DNA from: Halotalea alkalilenta DSM 17697
GTDB taxonomy: Bacteria; Pseudomonadota; Gammaproteobacteria; Pseudomonadales; Halomonadaceae
Assembly (NCBI RefSeq): GCF_000621205.1
Contig: NZ_JHYY01000014.1
Location: forward strand, 155,585-219,584
Direction of reading: 5' to 3'
DNA: 64,000 nucleotides
Of this stretch, positions 36,030 through 45,603 are shown piece after piece (within the stretch, counting starts at the first letter, position 1; every line of letters begins with the position of its first letter). The position numbers and the translations under genes were made by a program. The notes under the pieces were generated by a model. The model saw nothing but the letters and a program-made list of their open reading frames with translations. It had not been told where the DNA came from and made no database searches.

Positions 36030-37208
36030 TCAGCCCAATGCCCGCACCGCACGCTCGACCCCGCGCAGCTCGGCAAGCCCCTTGAGCCGACCGATCAATG
36101 GATAGCCGGGCGCGGTGGTACGCACCAGATCGTCGAGCAGCCGATGACCATGGTCGGGGCGCAGCGCCAGCCGTGCGCCCCCCTCGCGTTCGCGACGGCG
36201 CTCCTCTGCGACCAGCGCGCGGATCACCTCGACCATATCGACATCGCCATCGAGGTGCGGCGCTTCGATGAAGCTGCGCGGCTCGTCCACATCGCGCCGG
36301 GTGGCACGCAGGTGGACGAAGTGGATGCGCGGGGCGAAACGCTCGATCATCTCGACGAGCCGGTTGTCGGCGCGCACGCCGAACGAACCGGTGCAGAAGG
36401 TCAGCCCGTTGGCCGGACTCGGACACGCCTCGAACAGCCAGTCGACATCGGCGGCGGTGGAGAGCACCCGGGGCAGACCGAGCAGCGGCCGCGGCGGGTC
36501 GTCCGGGTGGATGCCAAGCCGCATACCCAAGGACTCGGCGAGCGGGGCCACTTCGCGGATGAAGTGGCCGAGATTCTCGCGCAGCCGCGCGGCGTCGATC
36601 TCGTCGTAGGCGGCCAGCGCCGCGCGCAGCTGATCCAGCGTATAGCCCTCTTCCGCCCCCGGCAGCCCCTTGATCAGGGTCGCGACCAGCCGCGCCCGCG
36701 ATGGCTCGTCCAGTTCGGCGTAGCGGCGCCGGGCCTGCTCGATCTCAGCGCTCGTGTATTCCTCCTCCGCCCCCGGTCGCTCAAGGATGCAGAGCTCGAA
36801 GACCGCAAAGTCGCGCTGGTCGAAACGCAGCGCGTCGCCGCCTCCGGGCAGCGGCCAAGCGAGCTCGGTGCGGGTCCAGTCGAGCACCGGCATGAAGTTG
36901 TAGCAGACCGTATCGATCCCCTCGGCGGCGAGGTGGCGAAGCGTGCGCCGGTAGGCCTCGATCAACTCATCGCGCTCTGGCCGCCCCTGCTTGATCGCCT
37001 CGTGCACCGGCACGCTCTCGACCACCGACCAGCGAAGCCCCGCCGCCTCGATCATCTCGCGGCGCGCGCGAATCGCCTCGCGCGGCCACGCCTCGCCGTT
37101 GGGAATCTCGTGCAGCGCAGTGACCACACCGGTGGCGCCGGTCTGGCGCAGCTCCGCGAGGGTGATCGGGTCGTGGGGGCCAAACCAGCGCCAGGTATGT
37201 TCCATCAT
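36030..37208 (-). CDS. uxuA: Mannonate dehydratase (UxuA)
   Basis: The 392-residue protein shows UxuA family marks: [35 protein letters not shown] at the start, [33 protein letters not shown], and [13 protein letters not shown] near the C terminus, which hold the metal-binding His, Cys and Asp residues. It dehydrates D-mannonate to 2-keto-3-deoxygluconate in hexuronate catabolism. The start may be 37208 or the second Met at 37205, which lies in the overlap with uxuB. A second, unrelated mannonate dehydratase (ManD) is encoded 6 kb away in the same locus. Confidence 0.93.
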   Translation of the reverse strand: MMEHTWRWFGPHDPITLAELRQTGATGVVTALHEIPNGEAWPREAIRARREMIEAAGLRWSVVESVPVHEAIKQGRPERDELIEAYRRTLRHLAAEGIDTVCYNFMPVLDWTRTELAWPLPGGGDALRFDQRDFAVFELCILERPGAEEEYTSAEIEQARRRYAELDEPSRARLVATLIKGLPGAEEGYTLDQLRAALAAYDEIDAARLRENLGHFIREVAPLAESLGMRLGIHPDDPPRPLLGLPRVLSTAADVDWLFEACPSPANGLTFCTGSFGVRADNRLVEMIERFAPRIHFVHLRATRRDVDEPRSFIEAPHLDGDVDMVEVIRALVAEERRREREGGARLALRPDHGHRLLDDLVRTTAPGYPLIGRLKGLAELRGVERAVRALG

Positions 37209-38662
37209 CGGCTCTCCATCGCATCCTCGAGCGCCGCTTCGACACCACGCTCATCGATCGCCCGGTAGGCTTCGGCCACAGCGCGAGTGGCGCGGTGATC
37301 GCCCGCCAGACCCGGGTGGAAAATCGCGCGCTCGCAAAGCAAAGCCTCGACCCGCTGGTCGGACGGCCGCGCGGCGACCGCGAACAACAGCTCGGCGAGC
37401 GGGTCGTCGAGTTCACCCGTGCCGCTGGCGGCGACGATGAATGCAAGCCACCCCGCCAGTCCAAGCGCCGTGACCGCGATGCCGCGCCCCGCCGCGAGAT
37501 TGGCCTCCAGGCCGCTCAGCCAGCGCTGGGGCAGCTTCTGCGAGCCATCCATCGCGATCTGGTCGAGCCGGTGGCCGAGGCTCGGATTGGCGAAGCGCTC
37601 GAGCAGCGATCCAGCGTAAGCGGCAAGCTCCTGCGCCCCTGGCGTTCCCGGCGCGTCGAGGCTGGGCGCCGCTTCCTCCTCCAGGTAGCGCTCGAGCACC
37701 CGGCGCAGGCGCGGATCGAGCACCGCCTGATCGACCGTGCGATGGCCCAACGCAAGGCCGAGATAGGCGAGCAGGGAGTGGCTGCCGTTGAGCATCCGCA
37801 GTTTCATCTCCTCGAACGGTGCCACCGAGGCCACCATGGTCACCCCGACCCGCTCCCAGTCCGGCCGGCCGAGCGGAAAGCGATCCTCGATCACCCACTG
37901 GCTGAACGATTCGCAGGCCAGGGCATCGGGATCGGACACGCCCAGCTCGCCGAGCCGCGAACGGGTGGTCTCATCGACGCGCGGCACGATGCGATCGACC
38001 ATGCTCGAAGGGAAAGCGACTTGCGCCTCGATCCACCCGGCGAGTGCAGGGTCGCGCAGCGCGGCGAGCCGGACCACCGCGCTGCGCACGCGCTCGCCAT
38101 TGGCGGCGAGATTGTCACAGCTGAGCACGGTGAACGGGGCGGTTCCCCGCGCCCGCCGCTCGGCCAGAGCGGCGACCAGCAGCCCCGGCGCGCTGCGCGG
38201 ACGGTCGGGATGCTCGAGGTCGTGGAGGATCGACGGATCGCGCTCATCGAGCGCGCCGTCGCTCGGTTGCAGGCAGTAGCCTTTCTCGGTCACCGTGAGG
38301 GTGACGATGCGGGTGGCGGGCGCCACCAGCGTTTCGAGCAGCGCCTCGAGCTCCTCCCCTTCAGGCCCGGTGTAGCGCACCTGGGCGATCGAGGCGATCT
38401 CGCGCACCGTCACGCGCTGGTCGTCGGCATACTCGACGACTTGGTAGCGGTAGCCCGCCACCCGCAGGCGGGCGACCAGCCCGCGATTGGCACGCAGGTT
38501 GGCGGCCTCGATACCCCAGCGCGGGTCGCCGCCCGCATTCAGCCAGCGCTGCAGATAGACCGCCTGGTGCGCACGGTGGAAGGCACCGAGCCCAAGATGA
38601 ACGATACCCACCGCGCTCGGTAGTACGCTTGCCGGTCGATGCTCGATCAGCCTCGGGGTCAT
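37205..38662 (-). CDS. uxuB: Fructuronate reductase / mannitol dehydrogenase family
   Basis: The 485-residue polyol-dehydrogenase family protein opens with [25 protein letters not shown] (NAD binding) and has [38 protein letters not shown], and the catalytic [16 protein letters not shown] lysine block. It reduces D-fructuronate to D-mannonate with NADH, the step before UxuA, or oxidises related polyols. Direct overlap with uxuA (4 bp) and with the Ldh-family gene supports the hexuronate role. Confidence 0.9.
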   Translation of the reverse strand: MTPRLIEHRPASVLPSAVGIVHLGLGAFHRAHQAVYLQRWLNAGGDPRWGIEAANLRANRGLVARLRVAGYRYQVVEYADDQRVTVREIASIAQVRYTGPEGEELEALLETLVAPATRIVTLTVTEKGYCLQPSDGALDERDPSILHDLEHPDRPRSAPGLLVAALAERRARGTAPFTVLSCDNLAANGERVRSAVVRLAALRDPALAGWIEAQVAFPSSMVDRIVPRVDETTRSRLGELGVSDPDALACESFSQWVIEDRFPLGRPDWERVGVTMVASVAPFEEMKLRMLNGSHSLLAYLGLALGHRTVDQAVLDPRLRRVLERYLEEEAAPSLDAPGTPGAQELAAYAGSLLERFANPSLGHRLDQIAMDGSQKLPQRWLSGLEANLAAGRGIAVTALGLAGWLAFIVAASGTGELDDPLAELLFAVAARPSDQRVEALLCERAIFHPGLAGDHRATRAVAEAYRAIDERGVEAALEDAMESR

Positions 38663-39762
38663 GAGCGCGGCCCACCTTCCCTCGCGCTGGGGAGGGTCAC
38701 GCCGAACCGCGCCGCGAGCCCCTCCAGGGTCGCCACCACCCCCGCTTCCAGCGGGACACCCTCGATCTGCGCACGCTCCTCGCGTTCGCTCTCCACCAGC
38801 CCTGAGTAGTAAACCCGCTCCTCGCCCTCGGCGGGAGGCGACTCGCGCAGCGCCGCGAGCATCCGGTCCATGTCGGCGCGAAACTGCTCCGGAGGACGGA
38901 ACAGGTCGATTCTGAAGGCGGCGAAGAAATGTCCCATGCGCCCGGCGCTGGCCCCGCTGTCACGCAGCTGCGCGCCGAAACCGTGGGCCGAGAGCACACC
39001 GCTCAGGATATCGACCATCACCGCCAGGCCGTAGCCTTTGTGCCCGCCATGGCTGGTGCCGAGCCCGCCGAGTGGCAACAGCCCACCCCCTGCGTGGCGT
39101 CTCATCTCGTCGAGCAGCGCAGGACCATCGAAGGCCGTCGCACCACGAGCATCGACCGCCCAGCCCGCCTCGAGCGGCTGGCCCTGTCGCGCGCGCACCT
39201 CGATCTTGCCGCGCGGCACCGCGGTGGTCGCCATGTCGAGCACGAAGGCGCGCTCATCGCCGGCCGGGGCGGCGAAGGCGAGCGGATTGGTGCCGAACAT
39301 CGCTTCACGACCGAAGGTCGGCACACCCAGCGCTGCGGTGTTGGTCATCACCAGGCCGATCATGTCGTGCTCGAGCGCCTGCATCGCATACCAGCAGGCG
39401 ATACCGAAGTGGTTGGAGTCGCGCACCGTGGCCATGCCGATGCCGTGGGCACGGGCCTTGTCGAGCGCGGCGCTCATGCCGGCCTGGGCCGCGTGGGTGC
39501 CCATCGCGCCGTGGGCATCGATCGCACACGAAAGCGGCGTATCGTGCACCACCTCCAGCACCGCGGCCGGGTCGATCGCGCCGTCCTCGAGTCCCGCCAG
39601 ATAGCGCGGCAGCCGCGCGAGGCCGTGGGAGGCAAGCCCCCGCGCATCGGCCGCCACCAGGACTTCCGCGGCCTGGCGTGCCTGGAGGTCGGGGAGCCCG
39701 GCGGCGGCGAGCACCGCATGGGCGAAATCGATCAGTGAACTGCGTGTAAAGCGTGGCATCAC
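38659..39762 (-). CDS. Malate/L-lactate dehydrogenase family oxidoreductase
   Basis: The 367-residue protein belongs to the Ldh2/DlgD family: ARGLASHGLARLPRYL near the N terminus (catalytic His), VRDSNHFGIACWYAMQAL, FGTNPLAFAAPAGDERAFVLDMATTAVPRGKIEV, and LPLGGLGTSHGGHKGYGLAVMVDILSGVLSA. Members reduce 2-keto acids such as 2,3-diketogulonate, pyruvate or keto sugar acids with NAD(P)H. In this operon, between a TRAP transporter and uxuB, it probably handles a hexuronate- or aldonate-derived keto acid; the exact substrate is not readable. Confidence 0.85.
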   Translation of the reverse strand: MMPRFTRSSLIDFAHAVLAAAGLPDLQARQAAEVLVAADARGLASHGLARLPRYLAGLEDGAIDPAAVLEVVHDTPLSCAIDAHGAMGTHAAQAGMSAALDKARAHGIGMATVRDSNHFGIACWYAMQALEHDMIGLVMTNTAALGVPTFGREAMFGTNPLAFAAPAGDERAFVLDMATTAVPRGKIEVRARQGQPLEAGWAVDARGATAFDGPALLDEMRRHAGGGLLPLGGLGTSHGGHKGYGLAVMVDILSGVLSAHGFGAQLRDSGASAGRMGHFFAAFRIDLFRPPEQFRADMDRMLAALRESPPAEGEERVYYSGLVESEREERAQIEGVPLEAGVVATLEGLAARFGVTLPSAREGGPRS

Positions 39763-41043
39763 TCAACCTCCTGCGAACAAGGAAGGCAACCACAGCGACA
39801 GGGCGGGCACGTAGGACACCAGCAGCAGCACCACCAGGTTGCAGAGTATGAACGGAGCGATCGCCTTGACCACGGTGACCATCGACAGCTTGCCAATACC
39901 CGCGACCACGAACAAGCAAACGCCGACCGGAGGGGTGGTGAGACCGATCATCAGGTTGAGCACCATCACGATCGCGAAGTGGATCGGGTCCATGCCGACG
40001 CCGGTGGCGACCCCCAGCAGCGCGGGGAAGAGGATCAGCAGGGCGGCGATCGTCTCCATGAACGCGCCGATCAGCAATAGCAGCAGGTTGATGATCAAAA
40101 TCACCACCAGCGGGTTGTCGCTGATGCCGAGGATCAGGTCGGCGATCATCTGCGGAATCTGCTCGCTGGTGAGGATCCAGCCGAACAGATTGGCGAAACC
40201 GACCAGCAGCATCAGCGAGGCGGAGGTGAGCACCGTCTCGCTCAGCACCATGCGCAGGTTGTGCCAGGTGATTCCTTTGTAGACCAGGCAGCCGACCACC
40301 AGCGCATAGAGGCTGGCGACGATGGACGCCTCGGTCGGGGTGAAGAACCCGCCGATGATGCCGTAGAGGATGATCACCGTCATCAGCAGCGCCCAGAATG
40401 CACTGCGTCCCTCCTTCAGCACCCGGCGCAGTGACGCCCGGGGCTCGCGCGGATAGCCGCGCCTCAGGGCGATCAAATAGACGGTGACCATCATCGCGAT
40501 GCAGAGCATGACGCCGGGCACCACACCGGCCAGGAACATGCTGCCGACCGAGATCCCGCTCAGCGAGCCGGCGATGATCATCGGCACGCTCGGCGGCAGC
40601 ATCGGCGCGATGGTCGAGGAAGCCGCGGTGACCGCGGCGGCGAACGGCTTGTCGTAGCCCGCCTTGGCCATGCCCGGAATCATCACCGAGCCGAAGCTCG
40701 CCGCGTCGCCCACCGCGGTGCCGGAGATCCCGCCGAAAATCATCGAGCCGCCGACGTTGGCGAGCCCCAGCCCGCCGCGCACGTGACCCAGCAGCGCGTT
40801 CGAGAAACGGATGATGTTCTCGGTGATGTTGCCGACGTTCATCAGGTTGCCGGCGAGCACGAAGCCGGGAATGCACAGCAGCACGAACGAGTCGATGCCC
40901 GAATACATCCGCAGCGGTACCACCGCCAGGGGAATGCCCTCGACCAGCAGATAGACCAGCGAGGCGATACCCAGGCAGAAGGCGATCGGGATGCCCAACA
41001 GCATCAGGCCGAGAAAGATCACGAACAGCAGCACGACCATCAT
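39763..41043 (-). CDS. dctM: TRAP transporter large permease subunit (DctM-like)
   Basis: The 426-residue protein has about 12 TM segments and the DctM opening FLGLMLLGIPIAFCLGIASL, with GGSMIFGGISGTAVGDAASFGSVMIPGM and TAASSTIAPMLPPSVPMII, plus MNLMIGLTTPPVGVCLFV-like C-terminal sequence. It forms the ion-driven transport channel of a tripartite TRAP system with the DctQ-like protein encoded just before it (4-bp overlap) and the binding protein beyond. Locus context suggests uptake of a hexuronate or aldonate. Confidence 0.92.
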   Translation of the reverse strand: MMVVLLFVIFLGLMLLGIPIAFCLGIASLVYLLVEGIPLAVVPLRMYSGIDSFVLLCIPGFVLAGNLMNVGNITENIIRFSNALLGHVRGGLGLANVGGSMIFGGISGTAVGDAASFGSVMIPGMAKAGYDKPFAAAVTAASSTIAPMLPPSVPMIIAGSLSGISVGSMFLAGVVPGVMLCIAMMVTVYLIALRRGYPREPRASLRRVLKEGRSAFWALLMTVIILYGIIGGFFTPTEASIVASLYALVVGCLVYKGITWHNLRMVLSETVLTSASLMLLVGFANLFGWILTSEQIPQMIADLILGISDNPLVVILIINLLLLLIGAFMETIAALLILFPALLGVATGVGMDPIHFAIVMVLNLMIGLTTPPVGVCLFVVAGIGKLSMVTVVKAIAPFILCNLVVLLLVSYVPALSLWLPSLFAGG

Positions 41044-41615
41044 GGCGCCGACCTCCCAGTGCTTGCGGGCGCACCGCGCGCCAGTGCATTGACGCCTTCG
41101 GCGACACCGATCAGGCCATAGAGCGCGACCAGGCCGAACAGCGCCACCGAAGAGCAGAACATGTAGATCATCGAAACCCCCAGCGTCGGCGAATGCTGCC
41201 AGAGGCCGATGCGCGCGTACTGCCAGGCATGCGGGAGCACGATCAGGGCGAACGCGCCGGCCATCGCCGAGGAGAAGATCAGAAACAGCGCCTGCCCGCG
41301 CGGGCCGAGCCAGTCGTGGAAGAGCTCGACGCTGAGGTTGCGCCGGCGATGCACCACCACGCCTGCCGACATCGCCACCATGTAGATGAACAGGTAGCGC
41401 GAGAGCTCCTCCGTCCAGGAAAGGGTGAATGGCAGCAGCAGCCGCACCACGATCTGCAGAGTCACCGTCGCCGCCAGCCCGACCAGCGCGCAGATGGCGA
41501 CCGCCATCAGCAACCGGTCGAGCTGCGCTATCGCTCTGCCCGCGAGGCCGGGAAGCTCGGGCACCGAGCCGAGCGCGCTGCGCTCGTCGATCGCATCCAA
41601 TCCGGAATCACTCAT
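41040..41615 (-). CDS. dctQ: TRAP transporter small permease subunit (DctQ-like)
   Basis: The 191-residue membrane protein has four TM segments (LLMAVAICALVGLAATVTLQI, YLFIYMVAMSAGVVV, ALFLIFSSAMAGAFALIVLP, MFCSSVALFGLVALYGLIG) and the DctQ mark PFTLSWTEELSRYLFIYMVAMSAGVVVHRR. It partners the DctM-like permease. It starts 42 bp after the DctP gene on the minus strand. The C terminus carries a short polar tail overlapping the dctM start. Confidence 0.9.
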   Translation of the reverse strand: MSDSGLDAIDERSALGSVPELPGLAGRAIAQLDRLLMAVAICALVGLAATVTLQIVVRLLLPFTLSWTEELSRYLFIYMVAMSAGVVVHRRRNLSVELFHDWLGPRGQALFLIFSSAMAGAFALIVLPHAWQYARIGLWQHSPTLGVSMIYMFCSSVALFGLVALYGLIGVAEGVNALARGAPASTGRSAP

Positions 41616-41657
41616 GCTGGAATACTCCGTACGGGGGAGATACCGGGTGATCCGGGC

Positions 41658-42668
41658 TCAGAGCGCCTGGATCTTTTCGAACAGCGCCCGCTGCTCCTCG
41701 TCGAGCGCACCGAGCACCGCCTCCCGCGCCTGCTCGGCGAATGCTTCCTGGTCGACCTCGACGAACACCATGCCCCGCTCGCGCAGCGTCTGGTCCAAGC
41801 GCTGCTGGTCCTGTTCGAACAGCTCGGCGTGGTAGCGCTGCATCTCGTCGGCGGCCTCGCGCACTACTCGCTGGAGCTCTTCTGGCATGCGCTCGAGCTG
41901 GCGCTGGCCGATCACCACGTAGATCCAGCCACGCACGTGATGGGTCAGGCTGACATGGCTCTGCACTTCGAACAGGCTGCCGCTTTCGATCAGATCGAGC
42001 GGGTTCTCCTGCCCTTCGATGGTGCTCTGCTGCAGCGAGGTGAACACCTCGCTGAACGCCATCGGCGTCGGCCGCGCGCCGAGCGCTTGCCAGGTAGCCA
42101 CGAACAGCGGCACGTTGGGTACGCGCAAGCGGATTCCGCGCAGGTCGTCGGGATGGGATATGGGGCGGTTGGCGGTCAGCTCCCGCGGGCCGCGCTCGAG
42201 CCAGGTCAGTGGGATCAGCCCGGTGCGCTGGTTGATCTGCGCACCGATCTCCTCGCCCACCTCCCCCTCCACCGCCCGGCGCAGCTGCTCCCTGTCGCGA
42301 AACGCGTAGGGCGCGGCCATCAGTGCGGCCTTCGGCGCCCAGTTCTGCAGGCTCTCGCCGGTGATGGTCATGTCGGCGATGCCCAGCTGGATGCTGTTGA
42401 TCATGTCGAGCTCGCCGCCCAGCTGGTCGCTCGGATAGACCCGCACCTCGATGCGGCCGCCCGAATCGGCTTCGACCCGCTCCTTGAAACGCAGCGCCGC
42501 CCTGTGCCAAACGTTGTGCTGGTTGGCCAGATGGCCGAACTTGAGCACGTACTCGGCCGCCTGCGCCGGCTGTACCACGCATAGCGAGAACGCGACGCAC
42601 AGGCCGAACCCGATCAGTCCGGCGGCGCGGCAGCGGTGCCATCGCCTTGGGGGTTGAATCGCTGTCAT
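41658..42668 (-). CDS. dctP: TRAP transporter periplasmic binding protein (DctP-like)
   Basis: The 336-residue protein has a signal peptide (AAGLIGFGLCVAFSLCVVQPAQA) and a DctP-type mature domain: YVLKFGHLANQHNVWHRAALRFKERVEADSGGRIEVRVYPSDQLGG, LRGIRLRVPNVPLFVATWQALGARPTPMAFSEVFTSLQQ and STIEGQENP. The Arg in LRGIRLRVP is the carboxylate-binding arginine of the family. It lies between manD and the permease genes, so it presumably captures a sugar acid such as glucuronate, galacturonate or mannonate. Confidence 0.92.
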   Translation of the reverse strand: MTAIQPPRRWHRCRAAGLIGFGLCVAFSLCVVQPAQAAEYVLKFGHLANQHNVWHRAALRFKERVEADSGGRIEVRVYPSDQLGGELDMINSIQLGIADMTITGESLQNWAPKAALMAAPYAFRDREQLRRAVEGEVGEEIGAQINQRTGLIPLTWLERGPRELTANRPISHPDDLRGIRLRVPNVPLFVATWQALGARPTPMAFSEVFTSLQQSTIEGQENPLDLIESGSLFEVQSHVSLTHHVRGWIYVVIGQRQLERMPEELQRVVREAADEMQRYHAELFEQDQQRLDQTLRERGMVFVEVDQEAFAEQAREAVLGALDEEQRALFEKIQAL

Positions 42669-42709
42669 CGAGTGATTTCCTCACCTCTCGTCGAGTGCGC
42701 AAGAGACGC

Positions 42710-43921
42710 TCACCAATGCCAGAGCGTGCCGTCGAGCAGCCGGTTGACCGGCAGGCTGGCGCGTCGATAGGGAAAACGCGCGGCCAGCTCCTCATCGATG
42801 TCGACGCCGTGCCCAGGGGTCTGGCCGGCGATGAAGTGGCCATCCTCGAAGCGGTAATCGTGGGGGAATACCTCGTCGACCACGGCTTCGTGAGGCATGT
42901 ATTCCTGGATGCCGAAGTTGGGTACCCAGGTATCGAAGTGGATCGCCGCTCCCATGCACACCGGCGACAGGTCGGTGGCGCCATGGAAGCCGGTGCGGAC
43001 GTGATGAAGGGCGGCGAAGTCGGCGATCCGCCGTACATGGGTGATCCCGCCGGCGTGGGTCAGGGAGGTGCGGATGTAGTCGATCCAGTGGCTCTCGATC
43101 AGCGCCTTGCAGTCGTGGATCGAGTTGAACACTTCGCCGACGGCGAGCGGCGCGGTGGTGTGCTGACGAATCAGCGCAAAGGCGTCCTGTTCCTCCGCCG
43201 GTACGCAATCCTCCAGCCAAAAGGGATGGAACTCCTCCACCTCCTTGCCGAGCCGCGCGGCCTCGATCGGGGTCAATCGATGGTGGACGTCGTGGAGCAG
43301 GTGGAGTTCGTTGCCGAAGCGCTGGCGCGCGGCGGCGAAGAGCTTGGGTGCGTGGTCGAGATAGCGGGCGGTATCCCAGACGTGCTCGGCGGGCAGCTCG
43401 GCGTCGGCCGGCTCGTAGCGCTCGCCGCTCTTCTTGGCCACGCCATAGGTGGTCGCCATGCCGGGGATGCCGCACTGCACCCGCACAGCCCTGTAGCCGA
43501 GCTCGACATGTCTTTGCACCTCATCGAGACAGCTTTCGATGTCGCGCCCGGTGGCATGGCCATAGACCATCACCCGCTCGCGACTGGGGCCGCCCAGCAA
43601 CTGGTGCAGGGGGAGGCCCGCGACCTTGGCCTTGATATCCCAAAGCGCGATGTCCACCGCCCCGATCGCGCTCATCGTCACCGGACCACGACGCCAGTAG
43701 GCCCCACGGTAGGCGTAATGCCAGATATCCTCGATCGCCGCCGGGTCACGGCCGATCAGCGTCGGCAGCAGGTGCTCTTCGAGGTAGGCCACCACCGCCA
43801 GTTCGCGGCCGTTCAGCGTGGCATCGCCAATGCCGTAAAGTCCCTCGTCGGTCTCGATTTTCAGCGTCACCAGGTTTCGCCCTGGAGAGCAGACAATCAC
43901 TCTCGCCCGCGTGATCTTCAT
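42710..43921 (-). CDS. manD: D-mannonate dehydratase, enolase superfamily (ManD/RspA type)
   Basis: The 403-residue protein belongs to the ManD subgroup. The residues expected for acid-base chemistry are present: Arg147 (RAVRVQC) and Tyr159 (MATTYG), plus His213 in [11 protein letters not shown]. Metal ligands are Asp211, Glu237 (WLEDC) and Glu263 (VGEVFNS). ManD enzymes dehydrate D-mannonate (some also D-gluconate, often with low efficiency). The locus also encodes UxuA, so this is a second route or a side-activity enzyme. It is transcribed divergently from the UxuR-like regulator; two operators lie within about 130 bp upstream of its start. Confidence 0.9.
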   Translation of the reverse strand: MKITRARVIVCSPGRNLVTLKIETDEGLYGIGDATLNGRELAVVAYLEEHLLPTLIGRDPAAIEDIWHYAYRGAYWRRGPVTMSAIGAVDIALWDIKAKVAGLPLHQLLGGPSRERVMVYGHATGRDIESCLDEVQRHVELGYRAVRVQCGIPGMATTYGVAKKSGERYEPADAELPAEHVWDTARYLDHAPKLFAAARQRFGNELHLLHDVHHRLTPIEAARLGKEVEEFHPFWLEDCVPAEEQDAFALIRQHTTAPLAVGEVFNSIHDCKALIESHWIDYIRTSLTHAGGITHVRRIADFAALHHVRTGFHGATDLSPVCMGAAIHFDTWVPNFGIQEYMPHEAVVDEVFPHDYRFEDGHFIAGQTPGHGVDIDEELAARFPYRRASLPVNRLLDGTLWHW

Positions 43922-43990
43922 AGCATCCCTCTGCCTCGATGGTGGCTATCTCGCATGACCATGGTGCGATGCTAAGCGGTTGTCCTTTTT

Positions 43991-44004
43991 ATTGGCATAC
44001 CAAT
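43991..44004. promoter_or_regulatory. UxuR/GntR operator 1 (ATTGGCATACCAAT)
   Basis: This near-palindromic 14-mer matches the ATTGGTATACCAAT consensus of ExuR/UxuR-type GntR regulators with one change. It lies 70 bp upstream of manD on the regulator side. Confidence 0.75.
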
Positions 44005-44034
44005 CAAGACCTATGTCTCGATATACCTTGGTTA

Positions 44035-44048
44035 AATGGCATACCAAT
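44035..44048. promoter_or_regulatory. UxuR/GntR operator 2 (AATGGCATACCAAT)
   Basis: A second copy of the same site, embedded in AAATGGCATACCAATTT, which also shares the flanking A and T bases of the ExuR/UxuR consensus. Its centre is 44 bp from that of operator 1. Confidence 0.72.
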
Positions 44049-44125
44049 TTGACGCACGAATGCATCGATGCGACTTGGCGCCGCGACGGATGCCCGCGAG
44101 TGACCGCTCAGGTAGGATGAAGATG

Positions 44126-44137
44126 TTGGCATGCCAA
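44126..44137. promoter_or_regulatory. UxuR/GntR operator 3 (TTGGCATGCCAA), 12 bp before the regulator start
   Basis: A perfect 12-bp palindrome immediately upstream of the AGGAG and start codon of the regulator. Its position suggests autorepression of the regulator, while sites 1 and 2 would control the catabolic operon. Confidence 0.75.
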
Positions 44138-44149
44138 AAGGAGTGCAAA

Positions 44150-44896
44150 ATGGCGCAGCGCCAGTATCAGCACATCGCCGCGCGCTTGAAGCAAGAGCTC
44201 ACCGACCAGACCTTCGTGGTCGGCACCCGGCTGCCGACCGAGCGCGACTACGCGCAGCGTTTCGAAGTCAGCCGCACGGTGGTGCGCGAGGCCTTCATCA
44301 TGCTCGAGATCGAAGGTTGGGTGGAGGTACGCAAGGGCTCGGGCACCTATCTGCTCGAGCGTCCGGCACGCTCACCGGCGGACGGGGACGAGGAGATCGG
44401 TCCGTTCGAGCTGCTCGACGCGCGCCAGGTGGTCGAAAGCGCCATCGCCGCCCACGCCGCGCAGCGGATCAGCAAGGCGGAGCTGCTTGCGCTCTCGTCA
44501 CTGCTGGAGCGCGAACGCGAGCTGCTGGCGCGCGAGGAAGCCGGGCAGCGCGATTTCGAGGCAGCCGACTCCACCGACCAGGCCTTCCACCTCGGCATCG
44601 CCCGGGCGAGCCAGAACGCCATGCTGGTCGAGATCGCCCAGCGACTCTGGGAACAGCGCAGGAGTACGATGTGGCGCAGGCTGCACGGCAGGATCCTGGA
44701 CTTTTCCTATCGCGGGGAGTGGCTCGAGCATCACCAACGGATCCTCGCCATGCTGCGCAAGCGAGATGAAGAGGGAGCGCGGGACGCGATGTGGAACCAT
44801 ATCGAGCGGGTCAAGGAGGTGCTGTTCGCGCTCTCCGACACCGACGACCCCGGGTTCGACGGTTTCCTCTTCGATACTCCCACCGCCGCGCACTGA
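44150..44896 (+). CDS. uxuR: GntR family (FadR/UxuR-like) hexuronate regulator
   Basis: The 248-residue protein has an N-terminal winged helix (YQHIAARLKQEL, GTRLPTERDYAQRFEVSRTVVREAFIMLEIEGWVEVRKGSGTYLL) and a C-terminal FCD domain (QVVESAIAAHAAQRISKAELLAL, FHLGIARASQNAMLVEIAQRLW, HHQRILAMLRKRDEEGARDAMWNHI) with the histidines that bind metal in this family. E. coli UxuR/ExuR have the same architecture and the same operator type. ATG 44150 is chosen because AAAGGAG precedes it; the frame extends upstream through the operators. Divergent from manD. Confidence 0.86.
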   Translation: MAQRQYQHIAARLKQELTDQTFVVGTRLPTERDYAQRFEVSRTVVREAFIMLEIEGWVEVRKGSGTYLLERPARSPADGDEEIGPFELLDARQVVESAIAAHAAQRISKAELLALSSLLERERELLAREEAGQRDFEAADSTDQAFHLGIARASQNAMLVEIAQRLWEQRRSTMWRRLHGRILDFSYRGEWLEHHQRILAMLRKRDEEGARDAMWNHIERVKEVLFALSDTDDPGFDGFLFDTPTAAH

Positions 44897-45040
44897 ACCC
44901 ACGATAGGGGCGAAACGGATATTCATCTTCGGGGCTTTGCTCGCGATGGCCTCTGCGGGTAGTCTTTGCCGGCGGTAACGGGACGTCCAGGTGGTCATGG
45001 CATCCGTGCGCCGCACCCGAATTCGAGGAGGAACCGTACC

Positions 45041-45499
45041 ATGTCGTTGTCGCTGTTCAAGACTTTGTCGACCGCAGTGCTGATCACGCTCGGAGTTCTC
45101 GTGGCCCAGGCGGCCCAGGCTCGCGATACCTTCTACATGCTGCCCTTTCGCGATGTCCTCGCGCTGCCCGAAGCGCAGTCCAAGCTCGATCCGTCGATCC
45201 GGCTCTACTTCGGCAACCAGTTGCACCCCGAGATCATCACTCGCCGCGGCGGTTACTACACTGATCGCAAGACCAATTCAGTGCTCAAGTCCGACGAAGG
45301 CGCCTGCCGTTGGGTCGCGCTGTCGGCGCTGATCAACCTGCAGGAGCGCGCCCGGGCGGTCGGCGCCAATGCCGTGGTCAACATCTCCAGCTACTACAAC
45401 CAGCGCGAGAACGTCGACAACGAAAACTACGAGTGCCATGCCGGCAACGTGGTCGCGGGCGTGGCGCTGAAGGGCGACATGGTGACGATCTCCAACTGA
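45041..45499 (+). CDS. Small secreted protein, YbjQ-like fold (often misannotated as excinuclease subunit)
   Basis: The 152-residue protein has a signal peptide (LSTAVLITLGVLVAQAAQA, cleavage before RDT) and the conserved pattern ARDTFYMLPFRDVL, LDPSIRLYFGNQ, TDRKTNSVLKSDEGACRWVALSALINLQERARAVGANAVVNISSYY, then ECHAGNVVAGVALKG. Two Cys residues could form a disulfide in the periplasm. The GANAVVNI segment resembles the YbjQ heavy-metal-binding-like fold. Function is unknown. GAGGAGGA lies upstream of ATG 45041. It is a monocistronic-looking gene between the regulator and the phosphatase. Confidence 0.8.
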   Translation: MSLSLFKTLSTAVLITLGVLVAQAAQARDTFYMLPFRDVLALPEAQSKLDPSIRLYFGNQLHPEIITRRGGYYTDRKTNSVLKSDEGACRWVALSALINLQERARAVGANAVVNISSYYNQRENVDNENYECHAGNVVAGVALKGDMVTISN

Positions 45500-45603
45500 G
45501 CGATGCGTCTCGTGCATACGGGCTGTACCCGATCCAAGCCGCCCGAGCGCATCCCGCCTCGGGCGAGTTCTTTTCTCTCCTCCACACCGAACTGGAGCCT
45601 CCG

